Origin: Bacteroidota bacterium
Lineage (GTDB): Bacteria > Bacteroidota > Bacteroidia > Flavobacteriales > Flavobacteriaceae
Length of the DNA: 64,000 bases
Reading direction: 5' to 3'
NCBI GenBank assembly: GCA_023390775.1
Contig: JAEWCF010000058.1
Coordinates: 1 to 64,000 of the forward strand
Part shown: piece after piece, positions 8,707 to 17,085 of the stretch
Position numbering within the stretch: the first letter of the stretch is position 1
How the letters are laid out: each line of letters opens with the position of its first letter
Program-made: the position numbers and the translations under genes
The notes under the pieces: model-generated
Told to the model about the DNA's origin: nothing
Seen by the model: only the letters and a program-made list of their open reading frames with translations
Databases searched by the model: none

Positions 8707-8803
8707 GAGCTTGTCCCGCTCTCCGCTGTATCTTTGGTAAGACCTCGAAGGTCTTGAAAACCTTCGAGGTCTCCAAAGGATGCCGCTGCGATCGGGGCTA
8801 GGG
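8704..8803 (+). repeat. Composite stem element on the pyrH stop codon
   Basis: Starting with the TAG stop codon, the order of blocks is GAGCT, a CTCCGCTGTATCTTT arm, a palindromic tip, then AAAGGATGCCG, a variable section, and GGGGCTAGGG. The tip (8741-8771) is a hairpin with GACCTCGAAGGT arms, enclosed by outer arms TTTGG/CCAAA. The minus-strand copy at 35351-35423 begins in the same way on the TAG of sucA and matches the AAAGGATG...GGCTAGGG block at 25 of 29 positions, but carries a different tip. Confidence 0.7.
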
Positions 8804-8843
8804 CAAACAACTATAAAAGTACATTCGGTAATACGAAAAACAA

Positions 8844-9407
8844 ATGGAAGAAGAAATTGACTTTATCCTGGATTCCACCCAGGAAGCGATGCAAAGTTCA
8901 ATCGCACACCTTGAAAAGGAATTCCTCAACATCCGCGCGGGCAAGGCTTCACCGGCCATGATCGGCGGCGTTTTCGTGGACTATTACGGTTCGGCGACAC
9001 CCATCTCGCAGGTGGCCAACATCAACGTCCCCGATGCGCGCACCATCACCATCCAGCCCTGGGAGAAGAACATGCTGCATCCCATTGAGAAGGCGATCCA
9101 GGTGGCCAACCTCGGGTTCAACCCCATGAACAACGGCGACAACATCATCATCAGCGTTCCGCCGCTCACCGAGGAACGCCGCCGCGATTTGGCCAAACAG
9201 GCCAAAATGGAGGCCGAGGATGCCAAGATCGGGATCCGCAACTCGCGCAAGGACGCCAACACCGAAATCAAGAAGCTGGAAAAAGCCGGGCTTTCCGAGG
9301 ATGTTTGCAAAAGCGCCGAGGAAGAGGTGCAAAACCTGACCAACAGTTATATCAAAAAAGTGGACGACCTGCTCGCCGTCAAGGAAGCCGAAATCATGAA
9401 GGTCTGA
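8844..9407 (+). CDS. frr: Ribosome recycling factor
   Basis: Splits post-termination ribosomes together with EF-G. The protein is 187 residues, the family length. It has the expected long three-helix bundle with an inserted beta domain. Recognisable segments are LRAGKASPAM-like (NIRAGKASPAMI, residues 29-40), PWEKNMLHPIEKAI near residue 72, and LTEERRRDLAKQAK near residue 108. It lies downstream of pyrH across the repeat element and ends in a strong terminator. Confidence 0.97.
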   Translation: MEEEIDFILDSTQEAMQSSIAHLEKEFLNIRAGKASPAMIGGVFVDYYGSATPISQVANINVPDARTITIQPWEKNMLHPIEKAIQVANLGFNPMNNGDNIIISVPPLTEERRRDLAKQAKMEAEDAKIGIRNSRKDANTEIKKLEKAGLSEDVCKSAEEEVQNLTNSYIKKVDDLLAVKEAEIMKV

Positions 9408-9428
9408 TGCTCGATCACCCATAAATCC

Positions 9429-9466
9429 ATCCGTCCCGGCCACCGTGGACGGATTTTTATTTTTTA
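9429..9466 (+). terminator. Terminator after frr
   Basis: ATCCGTCC (9429-9436) pairs with GGACGGAT (9447-9454), followed by a T-rich run. It ends only a few bases before the next ATG at 9470, so the following gene must be read through or have a promoter overlapping the hairpin. Confidence 0.75.
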
Positions 9467-9469
9467 CCG

Positions 9470-11695
9470 ATGAGAACTTTTTTCCTTTTATTGATACCGT
9501 TCTGGATGTGCGCGCAAGGCAATCCGGCCAACGGGATCATGGAAAAAGCGATCCGTTCCCGCCAGGCCAACGACCCGCAAAAGACTATCGGCCATTTCGC
9601 GTTGGACAGCTATTCAAGGCTAATCGTGACGGCCAACCCGGATTCGGTGCCATCGGTAATCGATACCGTGACGCGCCGGAAATGGTATGGAAAAAAATTC
9701 ACCCGGATCGATTCGTCCGCCTACAAATTCAAGCGCTTGGTTTCGCGGCAGCACCTCTTCGAAACCGAAAAAGTTTCCCGCCTGGAGTTTGACGGCAGCC
9801 ATTTCAAGGAAACCGTTACGGGGATGCGGATGTCGGGTTTCCGGGAGCCTATTTACGAGATCCTGGGCTTCAACCTTCAATCATTTTCGCTCTACAGCGA
9901 ACGGTACGAACTTTTCGGGACGCAATACAACAGCCCGGTTTCCCGCGACGCGCGCCGGGATTATTTTTACAAACTTATCGATTCGGCCCAAATAGAAGGC
10001 CGCAAGACCTATGTGATCGGATTCAAGAACAAACGCAGCCGGCGCAAGGCCGGACTGCAGGGAAAACTCTGGATCGACGCGCAAACTTTCGGCATTGCAC
10101 GGGCAGACTTCGGCATCCGCGGAATGATGCGCATCAACGGAGTACACAAATTCTCATGGCTGGAGGAAAAGGGAGTGTGGTTTCCTTCCGGAAGAGAATT
10201 TACCATCCGCAAGGGCAACAACGACGAGGACATCAGAATCCTGGGCGGTACCATAAAATTCGACGCCGAGAATTCGGGCAACCGCCGTGAACGCGAACCA
10301 TCGGATTTCACTTATCTGCGCGCCATCACCGATTTCAGCAACCTCAACATTGATTCTCCGGTTAACATCCGCAGGAAATATACGGCAATAGAAGTCCGCG
10401 ACAATGCCGTGAACCGCACCGACTCCTATTTTGAACCGTTCCGCCGCGACACGATCGATCACCGGCAGGCCCAAACCTACCGCGCTTTGGACAGCATCGT
10501 CACCCGCGAACGCATCGAGACCAAGCTCCGCTTCGGGCGCAAGATCATCAACGGTTACGTGCCTTTCGGGCCCATCGACATGGATCTTCGGTATCTGTTG
10601 AGCTTCAACAACTATGAGGGTTTCCGCATCGGTACCGGAGGCGTGACCAATGACAAACTGTCCAATAAATTCCGGATCGAGGGATATACGGCGTATGGAA
10701 CCAAGGACGGAAAATTCAAGTATAACCTGGGCGCGGCCATACGCATCGGGAAGTATTCCAACTCGTGGATCGGCGGCAGCTTTACGGATGACATCCGCGA
10801 GATCGCCAGCACCTCGTTTACCGTGGACAAACGCGTTTTTAAATTGTATGACCCGCGTCCCATCAACGTTTCGACCTTTTACCGGCACGTAACCTGGCGC
10901 GGTTACATCGAGACGCGCATCATCCCCAAAACCGAGAGTATCTGGCAAATCCAGCAGAGCCGGATCGAGCCCCTGTTCGGGTACATATTCCACGTTGGTG
11001 ACGAGGTTTTTTCAAAATACGATATGACCCTGGGACAGGTTTCCCTGCAATGGAACCCGTTCAGCGACTTCATGCAGACCCCCGCGGGCCGGTTCGAACA
11101 CGAGAAGCGCTTCCCTAAGTTCACGTTCCAGCTGACGCATTCGGTTCCGGGACTGGCGGGGAATGATTTCAACTTCGGCAAGATCGACCTGCGCGCCGAG
11201 TACGAAAAACGTTACCTCAACGGCCAAAAATCGTCGTTCCTGATCGAGGCCGGACACGCATTTGGCGATGCGCCCCTCACCCATCTGTACAACACTTCGC
11301 CCAACAACCTGACCCGTGACCGCCTGCTGCAACGGGTCACCCTCGCAGGCAAAAATGCATTCGAAACCATGTATTTCAACGAATTTTTCTCGAGCCAGTA
11401 CGCGATGTTCCAGATCAAGCACGCTTCGGGACGGATCACACTGCTAAAAAATGTCCGCCCGTCGGTAGTGTTTGCGACAAGAGCTGCCTGGGGAAACATG
11501 AAAAAACCGTGGCAACACGAAGGGATTTCCTACAAGACTTTGGATGAAGGCTATTTCGAGTCGGGATTTGAACTCAACCAGATCTTCAAGGGATTCGGGA
11601 TTTCGGGGTTTTACCGATACGGGCCCAATCAACTGCCGCGATTTGAGGACAATCTCGCCATCAAGCTGAGTTTTATCCTCAACATCGGCCTCTAG
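9470..11695 (+). CDS. DUF5686 family outer-membrane protein
   Basis: A 741-residue protein with a signal peptide (MRTFFLLLIPFWMCAQ). The N-terminal half has the pattern of DUF5686 (KWYGKKFTRIDSS, YKLIDSAQIEGRKTYVIGF, GKLWIDAQTFGIARADF). The last 350 residues look like a large beta-barrel with many amphipathic strands. Many family members carry a carboxypeptidase-regulatory-like domain before DUF5686; this one lacks it and starts directly with the DUF5686 region. Function is unknown; association with surface or TonB-linked uptake is only inferred from the family. It converges with the SMR gene, and the two stops share CTAG. Confidence 0.85.
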   Translation: MRTFFLLLIPFWMCAQGNPANGIMEKAIRSRQANDPQKTIGHFALDSYSRLIVTANPDSVPSVIDTVTRRKWYGKKFTRIDSSAYKFKRLVSRQHLFETEKVSRLEFDGSHFKETVTGMRMSGFREPIYEILGFNLQSFSLYSERYELFGTQYNSPVSRDARRDYFYKLIDSAQIEGRKTYVIGFKNKRSRRKAGLQGKLWIDAQTFGIARADFGIRGMMRINGVHKFSWLEEKGVWFPSGREFTIRKGNNDEDIRILGGTIKFDAENSGNRREREPSDFTYLRAITDFSNLNIDSPVNIRRKYTAIEVRDNAVNRTDSYFEPFRRDTIDHRQAQTYRALDSIVTRERIETKLRFGRKIINGYVPFGPIDMDLRYLLSFNNYEGFRIGTGGVTNDKLSNKFRIEGYTAYGTKDGKFKYNLGAAIRIGKYSNSWIGGSFTDDIREIASTSFTVDKRVFKLYDPRPINVSTFYRHVTWRGYIETRIIPKTESIWQIQQSRIEPLFGYIFHVGDEVFSKYDMTLGQVSLQWNPFSDFMQTPAGRFEHEKRFPKFTFQLTHSVPGLAGNDFNFGKIDLRAEYEKRYLNGQKSSFLIEAGHAFGDAPLTHLYNTSPNNLTRDRLLQRVTLAGKNAFETMYFNEFFSSQYAMFQIKHASGRITLLKNVRPSVVFATRAAWGNMKKPWQHEGISYKTLDEGYFESGFELNQIFKGFGISGFYRYGPNQLPRFEDNLAIKLSFILNIGL

Positions 11696-12018
11696 CTCGA
11701 AACCGCCTTAAGCCCGACGATCGACCCAATCAGCGTGGTCAGGAAGAACACGCGCCAAAAGGTGACGGGTTCCTTGAAGATCAGGATCCCCAAAATCACG
11801 CTGCCGGTCGCGCCGATCCCGGTCCATACGGCGTACGCGGTCCCGATGGGAAGCGTCTGGGTCGCTTTGTAAAGAAGCACCATGCTGATGGTCAGGCAGA
11901 CCAGGAAGCCAACCAGCCACCACGCCGATGCCGGGCCCTGCGTTTCGCGTGCTTTTCCAAGGCAGAGCGCAAATCCTACTTCAAACAACCCTGCGATAAT
12001 GAGAATGATCCAATTCAT
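11692..12018 (-). CDS. gdx: SMR-family exporter, Gdx (SugE) type
   Basis: A 108-residue, four-helix inner-membrane proton antiporter. The central glutamate of the family is at residue 13 (AGLFEVGFAL). The motif LPIGTAYAVWTGIGATGSV near residues 60-78 is diagnostic of the Gdx/SugE branch, whose characterised members export guanidinium, rather than of the broad EmrE branch. The real substrate here is inferred from the branch. It is translationally coupled to the antiporter upstream by a 4-bp overlap. Confidence 0.88.
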   Translation of the reverse strand: MNWIILIIAGLFEVGFALCLGKARETQGPASAWWLVGFLVCLTISMVLLYKATQTLPIGTAYAVWTGIGATGSVILGILIFKEPVTFWRVFFLTTLIGSIVGLKAVSS

Positions 12019-14279
12019 GGCTTGATAATGAGTACCGAAGGAATATGGCTGAGCCAGCCGCTTTGGGAGTCCACGAGTTTTTTCCAGCTGTCAAGGCTGA
12101 CAATGACCATATCCTGCGAGGCAAGGAACTCGCGTTCGGGGTCGCCGTCAGGGAGCGTGCGGACCTTATCCGGATGGCGCGCCGTAATCGCTTCGACCGC
12201 CAGGGAAACCGCATCGTGTTGTGTAACCGCACTTTTTGGATCGGCGAACGTCACCTTCGAATCGTTGTTGCGAACAAGCCTTTCGGCGTAAGTGACCAGG
12301 AATGCGTCGTGCTGGCTGAAAACCGGGATCAGCACGTGGTCGAGTTTTTCAAAATCCTTGTCGACAAGAATTCCCACCGGCACTTTTGACTTGGAAACGA
12401 TCTGACGCGTACGTTCGTCAAACGGCGAATTCTCGAAGAGCCCTTCCTTGCCGATGAATTTATCGATCAAACGGTCAGGGTTGATGATCCGCGTGGTATA
12501 TCCGAGGAGCCTTCCCAACAGCGTTCCTTCAAAGATCGACTGCCCGAGGCCAACGAGCAAAAGGTCATATCCGCCCTGGTTCGCGATCTCGGCGATATCC
12601 GAATCAATGTCGCTGGAGGCTTTGAAAAGCGTGACCACCTTTTGATTGAGCGCCTCCGATTCCCGGATCACGGGCGCGAAACTCTTGCGTTCCTGTTCCT
12701 CGAGGTCAAAAGTGTGAAGTTCGTTGCTGAGGGTAAGGTGCATCGCGGTAACCACAGGGGCATGCTCGCGCCGCACAAGCGAATGGGCCATGCGGAGCAG
12801 TGATTTTCCCCTGTCGGAATTTCCAAAAGAGATCAACACCTTGAAATCGCCGGGTTTATCGATTTCGGGGATGATCGCCTCGCGGGTCTTGAAAATGTAG
12901 TTGATAAGATCCAGCGCCGGCCCGGTCATAAACGTGGTCACGAGCGCCATGATCACCATCATGGTGAAGACTTCGGTGGTCAGGACGCCGAGGTCGTAGC
13001 CGATGTTGAGCACCACGAGTTCCATCAGCCCACGCGTGTTCATCAGCGCTCCGATGGTGAGCGAATCGCGCCAGTTTTGCCCGACAAATTTTGCCGCAAG
13101 CGCGCTGCCCAGGAATTTCCCCGCGACGGCCACGACGATGATCAGGCCCGTCATCTTGAGCAGGTAAGGATCGTTTATGAGCCCTATTTGCGTCCGAAGC
13201 CCCGTGAATACAAAGAACAACGGTAAAAGCAAAATCACCGAAACGTCTTCGACCTTTTCTATGATGATGCTCCTGAATCGCGTGTTCTCGGGCATGATCG
13301 CGCCGGCCATGAAGGCCCCGAAAAGCGCGTGGATCCCGATGACCTCGGTGGCGTATGAGGAAATGATCAGCGTCAGCAAAAAGATCGCGACCACCGGTTT
13401 GGAGAGGCTTTCGCGCGAGTATTTAAGGTCCCCGACGCGTTTGAGGAACGGCCTGACCACCTTGAGCATCAGGATCACGTAGGCGACCGCCAGGACGATG
13501 ATGTAAATCGAACTTCCGAAACTTCCCGCCTTAACAATGGCAATCACGGCGGCCAAAAGGCACCAGGCGGTAATGTCGTCGGCGGCGGCGCACGTAATGA
13601 CGACCTGTCCAAGATAGGTCTTGTGGATGCCGCGCTCCTGCACGATCCTGGCCAATACCGGAAATGCGGTGATGCTCATGGCAATACCCAGGAACAGCGC
13701 AAACGAGGTGAAATCGACGGCCGGCGGGGCAAACTCTTCATAAATAAAGAATGCGAGCGCAGTCCCCAGCGTGAACGGGATGATGATGCTCGCATGGCTG
13801 ATCACCACTGCGTCGTTGGCCTTGTTTTTCAGGGCGCCCAAATCGAGTTCCATCCCGATGACGAACATGAACAATATCAGCCCGATTTGACTGAGGAACT
13901 GCAGGTTGCCCAGTGATTCGACGGGAAACAGCAATGCCGAATATTCGGGAAAGTAAAGGCCCAGAAGCGACGGGCCAAGCACGATCCCGGCGATCATTTC
14001 ACCTATCACGGACGGTTGCCCGATTTTCCTGAAGATCCATCCGAAAAACCTGGCCACGAAAATAATGGCGATGATCTGGGCCAGCAAGATGGCAAGGGGA
14101 TGCGAGAGGTTGTGCTGCATCGATTCCACAAACTGCTCGTATTGCGAAGCGCTGGCATTCGGACGGATGATTTCCCGGCCAGCCTCCAAATGGGTCCCCT
14201 GTTTGATCAAAAAATAGATCAGCACCGAGAAGCCTCCGGTGACGGCGATGTAAAACAGGGAATTCCTGAATTTGTTCAT
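12015..14279 (-). CDS. CPA2-family cation/proton antiporter with long cytosolic tail
   Basis: A 754-residue inner-membrane antiporter. About 13 hydrophobic segments fill residues 8-430. The exchange-site pair is seen as CAAADDITAWC near residue 240, and the family motifs GQPSVIGEMIAGIVLGPSLLG (residues 66-86) and AFPVLARIVQERGI are intact. The last 280 residues are soluble and resemble one or two universal-stress-protein folds, a common arrangement in Bacteroidota NapA/KefB-like antiporters. The ion (Na+ or K+) cannot be told. The ATG at 14279 is chosen over one 12 bp upstream as it begins the conserved first helix. The gene overlaps gdx by 4 bp. Confidence 0.9.
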   Translation of the reverse strand: MNKFRNSLFYIAVTGGFSVLIYFLIKQGTHLEAGREIIRPNASASQYEQFVESMQHNLSHPLAILLAQIIAIIFVARFFGWIFRKIGQPSVIGEMIAGIVLGPSLLGLYFPEYSALLFPVESLGNLQFLSQIGLILFMFVIGMELDLGALKNKANDAVVISHASIIIPFTLGTALAFFIYEEFAPPAVDFTSFALFLGIAMSITAFPVLARIVQERGIHKTYLGQVVITCAAADDITAWCLLAAVIAIVKAGSFGSSIYIIVLAVAYVILMLKVVRPFLKRVGDLKYSRESLSKPVVAIFLLTLIISSYATEVIGIHALFGAFMAGAIMPENTRFRSIIIEKVEDVSVILLLPLFFVFTGLRTQIGLINDPYLLKMTGLIIVVAVAGKFLGSALAAKFVGQNWRDSLTIGALMNTRGLMELVVLNIGYDLGVLTTEVFTMMVIMALVTTFMTGPALDLINYIFKTREAIIPEIDKPGDFKVLISFGNSDRGKSLLRMAHSLVRREHAPVVTAMHLTLSNELHTFDLEEQERKSFAPVIRESEALNQKVVTLFKASSDIDSDIAEIANQGGYDLLLVGLGQSIFEGTLLGRLLGYTTRIINPDRLIDKFIGKEGLFENSPFDERTRQIVSKSKVPVGILVDKDFEKLDHVLIPVFSQHDAFLVTYAERLVRNNDSKVTFADPKSAVTQHDAVSLAVEAITARHPDKVRTLPDGDPEREFLASQDMVIVSLDSWKKLVDSQSGWLSHIPSVLIIKP

Positions 14280-14413
14280 AGGCAAAACCAAAATATCCGG
14301 CGAGCCAAATATAGGGATTCCGCGAAAACGATTCCGGCTTAACGCAAATTTAAAGCAGCCGGTGGCAGGTTGAAAATTGGCAAAAGGGACACCGTTTTCC
14401 CTCTTTGTTTCGC

Positions 14414-14421
14414 TACCTTTG
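14414..14421 (+). promoter_or_regulatory. Candidate -7 box of the MMPL transporter gene
   Basis: TACCTTTG lies 19 bp before the ATG at 14441 and matches TAnnTTTG. No TTG is visible at the ideal spacing; a T-rich stretch is there instead. Confidence 0.45.
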
Positions 14422-14440
14422 CACGCGTTTAAAAATCAAC

Positions 14441-16849
14441 ATGGTTAAGTGGTTCAGCCTTGGATTCTGGTCGCTCGTGGCCAGGATCGTCCTCCGCAAC
14501 AGGACCGCGATGCTCGTCGGCATCGGGGTCGTGACGCTGCTGCTTGCGCTCCAGTGGAAAAACATCCGCTTTACCTATACCGAGGCCAACTTGCTTCCCA
14601 AGGATAATCCCGTCAATGTTGAATATGATGCCTTCCTGGACAAATTCGGCGAAGAAGGCAACCTGATCGTCATCGGGGTCAAGGATCCCAAATTTTTTAC
14701 GCCCGAAGCTTTCGCTGCCTGGACCCGGATGATGAAGCAAATCAAATCGGCGCCGGAAGTAGACCTTGCCGTTTCCATCGAAGACCTGAAAGTCCTTTCC
14801 AAGAACGATTCACTTGCGCAATTCGAGCTTGAATCGCTCCTGCCGCAAGGGAAACTGTCAAAAGCGCAACTTGATTCGGCGAAAGCCAGGCTCTTTAACC
14901 GATTGCCTTTCTACCGGGGATTGCTGTACAATGCGCAATCGGGAACCCTTCGCAGCGCCATCTATCTCAAAAAGGAAATCGTCAACACGCCGGCGCGCAA
15001 GGATTTCGTGGTGGAGAAACTGGTCCCGCTCATCGAAAAATACGAATCGGAGACCGGCATCGACCTTCGAGTTTCGGGAATGCCGTACATCCGCACGCTC
15101 AACGCCGAAACCATCCTGGACGAAATCGGCATCTTTATCGCGGCCGCCCTTTTGGTGACCTCCCTGCTGTTCTTCTTCTTCTTCCGCAGCTTCCGCGCGA
15201 CGATGATCACCTTGGGAATCGTCATCATCGGCGTGATGTGGTCATTTGGCGTCCTTGGGTTATTGGGATATGAGATCACGATCCTTACCGCGCTTGTCCC
15301 GTCGCTCATCATCGTGATCGGCGTCCCCAATTGCGTCTTTTTGACCAACAAATACCATCAGGAATACAAGGTCCACCGCAACAAGGTCAAGGCCCTGCAG
15401 CGCGTGACGACCAAAGTGGGCATGGCCATGCTGATGACCAACGTGACCACGGCCATCGGCTTCGCGACCTTCGTGTCCTCAAACAACGTTCTCTTGATCG
15501 AATTCGGTGTTGTCACATCCATCAACATCCTCGCGCTCTTCGTGCTTTCAATGATCGTGATCCCGGTCGTTCACAGCTACATACCGCCGCCGAAGGATCG
15601 CCACATCCGGCATTTGGAACGCGGTTCGGAGCAGGGCTTTATGAACTGGGTGCTCAATACGGTAAAGAACAACCGCTTCTCGATTTACGTGGTGGCCGTC
15701 TCGTTGCTTGTGATTTCGATTATCGGGATTTACGAGATGCGGATTTCAGGCAGCCTGATCGAGGACATGCCCAAGAATACGGGCTTCTTCAGGGATATTG
15801 AATTTTTCGAGGAAGAATTTGACGGCGTCATGCCACTTGAGATCATGATTGACACCAAGCGCAAGCGCGGCGCGATGAAACTTTCGACGCTCAACCGCAT
15901 GGAGGAACTTGAGGAGACCATCGCCGAGATACCGCAACTTTCGGCGCCGGTGTCCATCGTCAGCCTTGTCAAATATTCAAAACAAGCCTATTACAACGGC
16001 AACCCCGATTACTACCAGCTTCCCACCGCGCAGGAGCAGAACTTCATCCTCTCGTATGCTAAAAAGGCAGCCGAAGGTCGAGGTGATTTGATGAAGAGTT
16101 ACGTTGATTCGACGGGGCAATTCGCGAGGATCACCACGTTTATGAAGGACAAGACGGGCCAGGATGTGGCCATCGTCGAACAGAAACTTCGCGAAAAAGC
16201 CGACAAACTCTTCCCGCCCGACCGATACACCGTGACCATCACCGGCAAACCGCTCGTGTTCCAGAAAGGCACAGGCTACCTGCTGGACAATTTGATCTCG
16301 TCACTGGTCTTCGCGTTTTTCCTGACCTCGGTTCTGGTGGCCTTTATGTTCCGATCGGTCAAGATGGTACTCGTTTCCCTTATCCCGAACATGCTTCCGC
16401 TGATGCTGACCGCCGGAATCATGGGCTTTTTGGACATTCCGCTCAAGCCGTCGACGATTTTGGTCTTCGGGATTGCGTTCGGGCTTTCGGTTGACGATAC
16501 CATCCGATTCCTGGCGCAGTACAGGGAAGAATTGAAAAAGAACAACTGGCGCATCCGCAAATCGGTTTACGCCACCTTCAGCGAGGCCGGTCTCAGCATG
16601 TTCTATACTTCGATCGTGCTTTTCTTCGGGTTCTCGGTGTTCATGCTTTCGAGTTTTGGCGGCACCATCGCCCTCGGCGGACTGGTCTCGATCACGCTTT
16701 TCTTCGGAATGCTCTCCAACCTGATGCTCCTTCCCGCTCTAGTGCTCACCCTTAACAAGACACTCGCCAACAAACAGGAATTCATCGAGCCCAAGATCGA
16801 CATCATCGAGCATAGTGATGAGGAGATTGACCGGATTGAGGAGAAATAA
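14441..16849 (+). CDS. MMPL/RND-superfamily exporter
   Basis: An 802-residue inner-membrane protein with the duplicated RND layout: one helix, a large periplasmic loop, five helices, then the same again. The first loop is at residues 45-225. Five helices follow from IGIFIAAALLVTSLLFFFFF. The second loop and the helices beginning LLDNLISSLVFAFFLTSVLVAF complete the protein. The motif GIAFGLSVDDTIRFLAQYREEL near residue 690 carries the acidic pair expected in MMPL and SSD-type RND proteins. It is smaller than AcrB-type pumps and has no adaptor or TolC beside it, so lipid or hopanoid export is more likely than drug efflux. That is inference. The start MVKWFSLGFW follows a -7 box. Confidence 0.88.
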   Translation: MVKWFSLGFWSLVARIVLRNRTAMLVGIGVVTLLLALQWKNIRFTYTEANLLPKDNPVNVEYDAFLDKFGEEGNLIVIGVKDPKFFTPEAFAAWTRMMKQIKSAPEVDLAVSIEDLKVLSKNDSLAQFELESLLPQGKLSKAQLDSAKARLFNRLPFYRGLLYNAQSGTLRSAIYLKKEIVNTPARKDFVVEKLVPLIEKYESETGIDLRVSGMPYIRTLNAETILDEIGIFIAAALLVTSLLFFFFFRSFRATMITLGIVIIGVMWSFGVLGLLGYEITILTALVPSLIIVIGVPNCVFLTNKYHQEYKVHRNKVKALQRVTTKVGMAMLMTNVTTAIGFATFVSSNNVLLIEFGVVTSINILALFVLSMIVIPVVHSYIPPPKDRHIRHLERGSEQGFMNWVLNTVKNNRFSIYVVAVSLLVISIIGIYEMRISGSLIEDMPKNTGFFRDIEFFEEEFDGVMPLEIMIDTKRKRGAMKLSTLNRMEELEETIAEIPQLSAPVSIVSLVKYSKQAYYNGNPDYYQLPTAQEQNFILSYAKKAAEGRGDLMKSYVDSTGQFARITTFMKDKTGQDVAIVEQKLREKADKLFPPDRYTVTITGKPLVFQKGTGYLLDNLISSLVFAFFLTSVLVAFMFRSVKMVLVSLIPNMLPLMLTAGIMGFLDIPLKPSTILVFGIAFGLSVDDTIRFLAQYREELKKNNWRIRKSVYATFSEAGLSMFYTSIVLFFGFSVFMLSSFGGTIALGGLVSITLFFGMLSNLMLLPALVLTLNKTLANKQEFIEPKIDIIEHSDEEIDRIEEK

Positions 16850-16868
16850 TGTACCAATGTGCAAATTC

Positions 16869-16915
16869 TTCAATATACCAATTACTGTCTAAGGAACCGA
16901 ATTGGTATATTTTCA
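16869..16915 (+). terminator. Inverted repeat downstream of the MMPL gene
   Basis: ATATACCAATT (about 16873-16883) and AATTGGTATAT (about 16900-16910) can form an 11-bp AT-rich stem followed by TTTT. It may end the transporter transcript, but its right arm is also the first word of the 40-bp repeats. Confidence 0.45.
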
Positions 16916-17060
16916 CATTAAACCGTTGATATATTAACGCATTGGTATATTTCACAGTAAACCATTGATATATTAACGCATTGGTATATTTTCACATTAA
17001 ACCTTTGGTACAGCAACTCATTGGTATATTTTCACATTGAATCATTGTTACATTAATTTA
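16901..17060. repeat. Four tandem 40-bp repeats before asnS
   Basis: Four head-to-tail copies start at 16901, 16941, 16980 and 17020, each beginning ATTGGTATATTTTCACATTA or a close variant and ending around TTAACGC. There are no spacers. The last copy has diverged so that its end supplies the asnS promoter. The stretch between the transporter and asnS holds no gene. Confidence 0.88.
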
Positions 17061-17066
17061 TCTTTG
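17037..17066 (+). promoter_or_regulatory. asnS promoter (Bacteroidota type)
   Basis: TTG at 17037-17039 and TATCTTTG at 17059-17066 are 19 bp apart, a very good consensus match. The -33 lies inside the last 40-bp repeat. The ATG follows 19 bp after the -7 box. Confidence 0.75.
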
Positions 17067-17085
17067 CCTCCGCAAATCACTTCCT

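Noticed and set aside
16901..17060. Possible CRISPR array
   Set aside because: The 40-bp copies are contiguous, with no unique spacers, and no cas genes are present.
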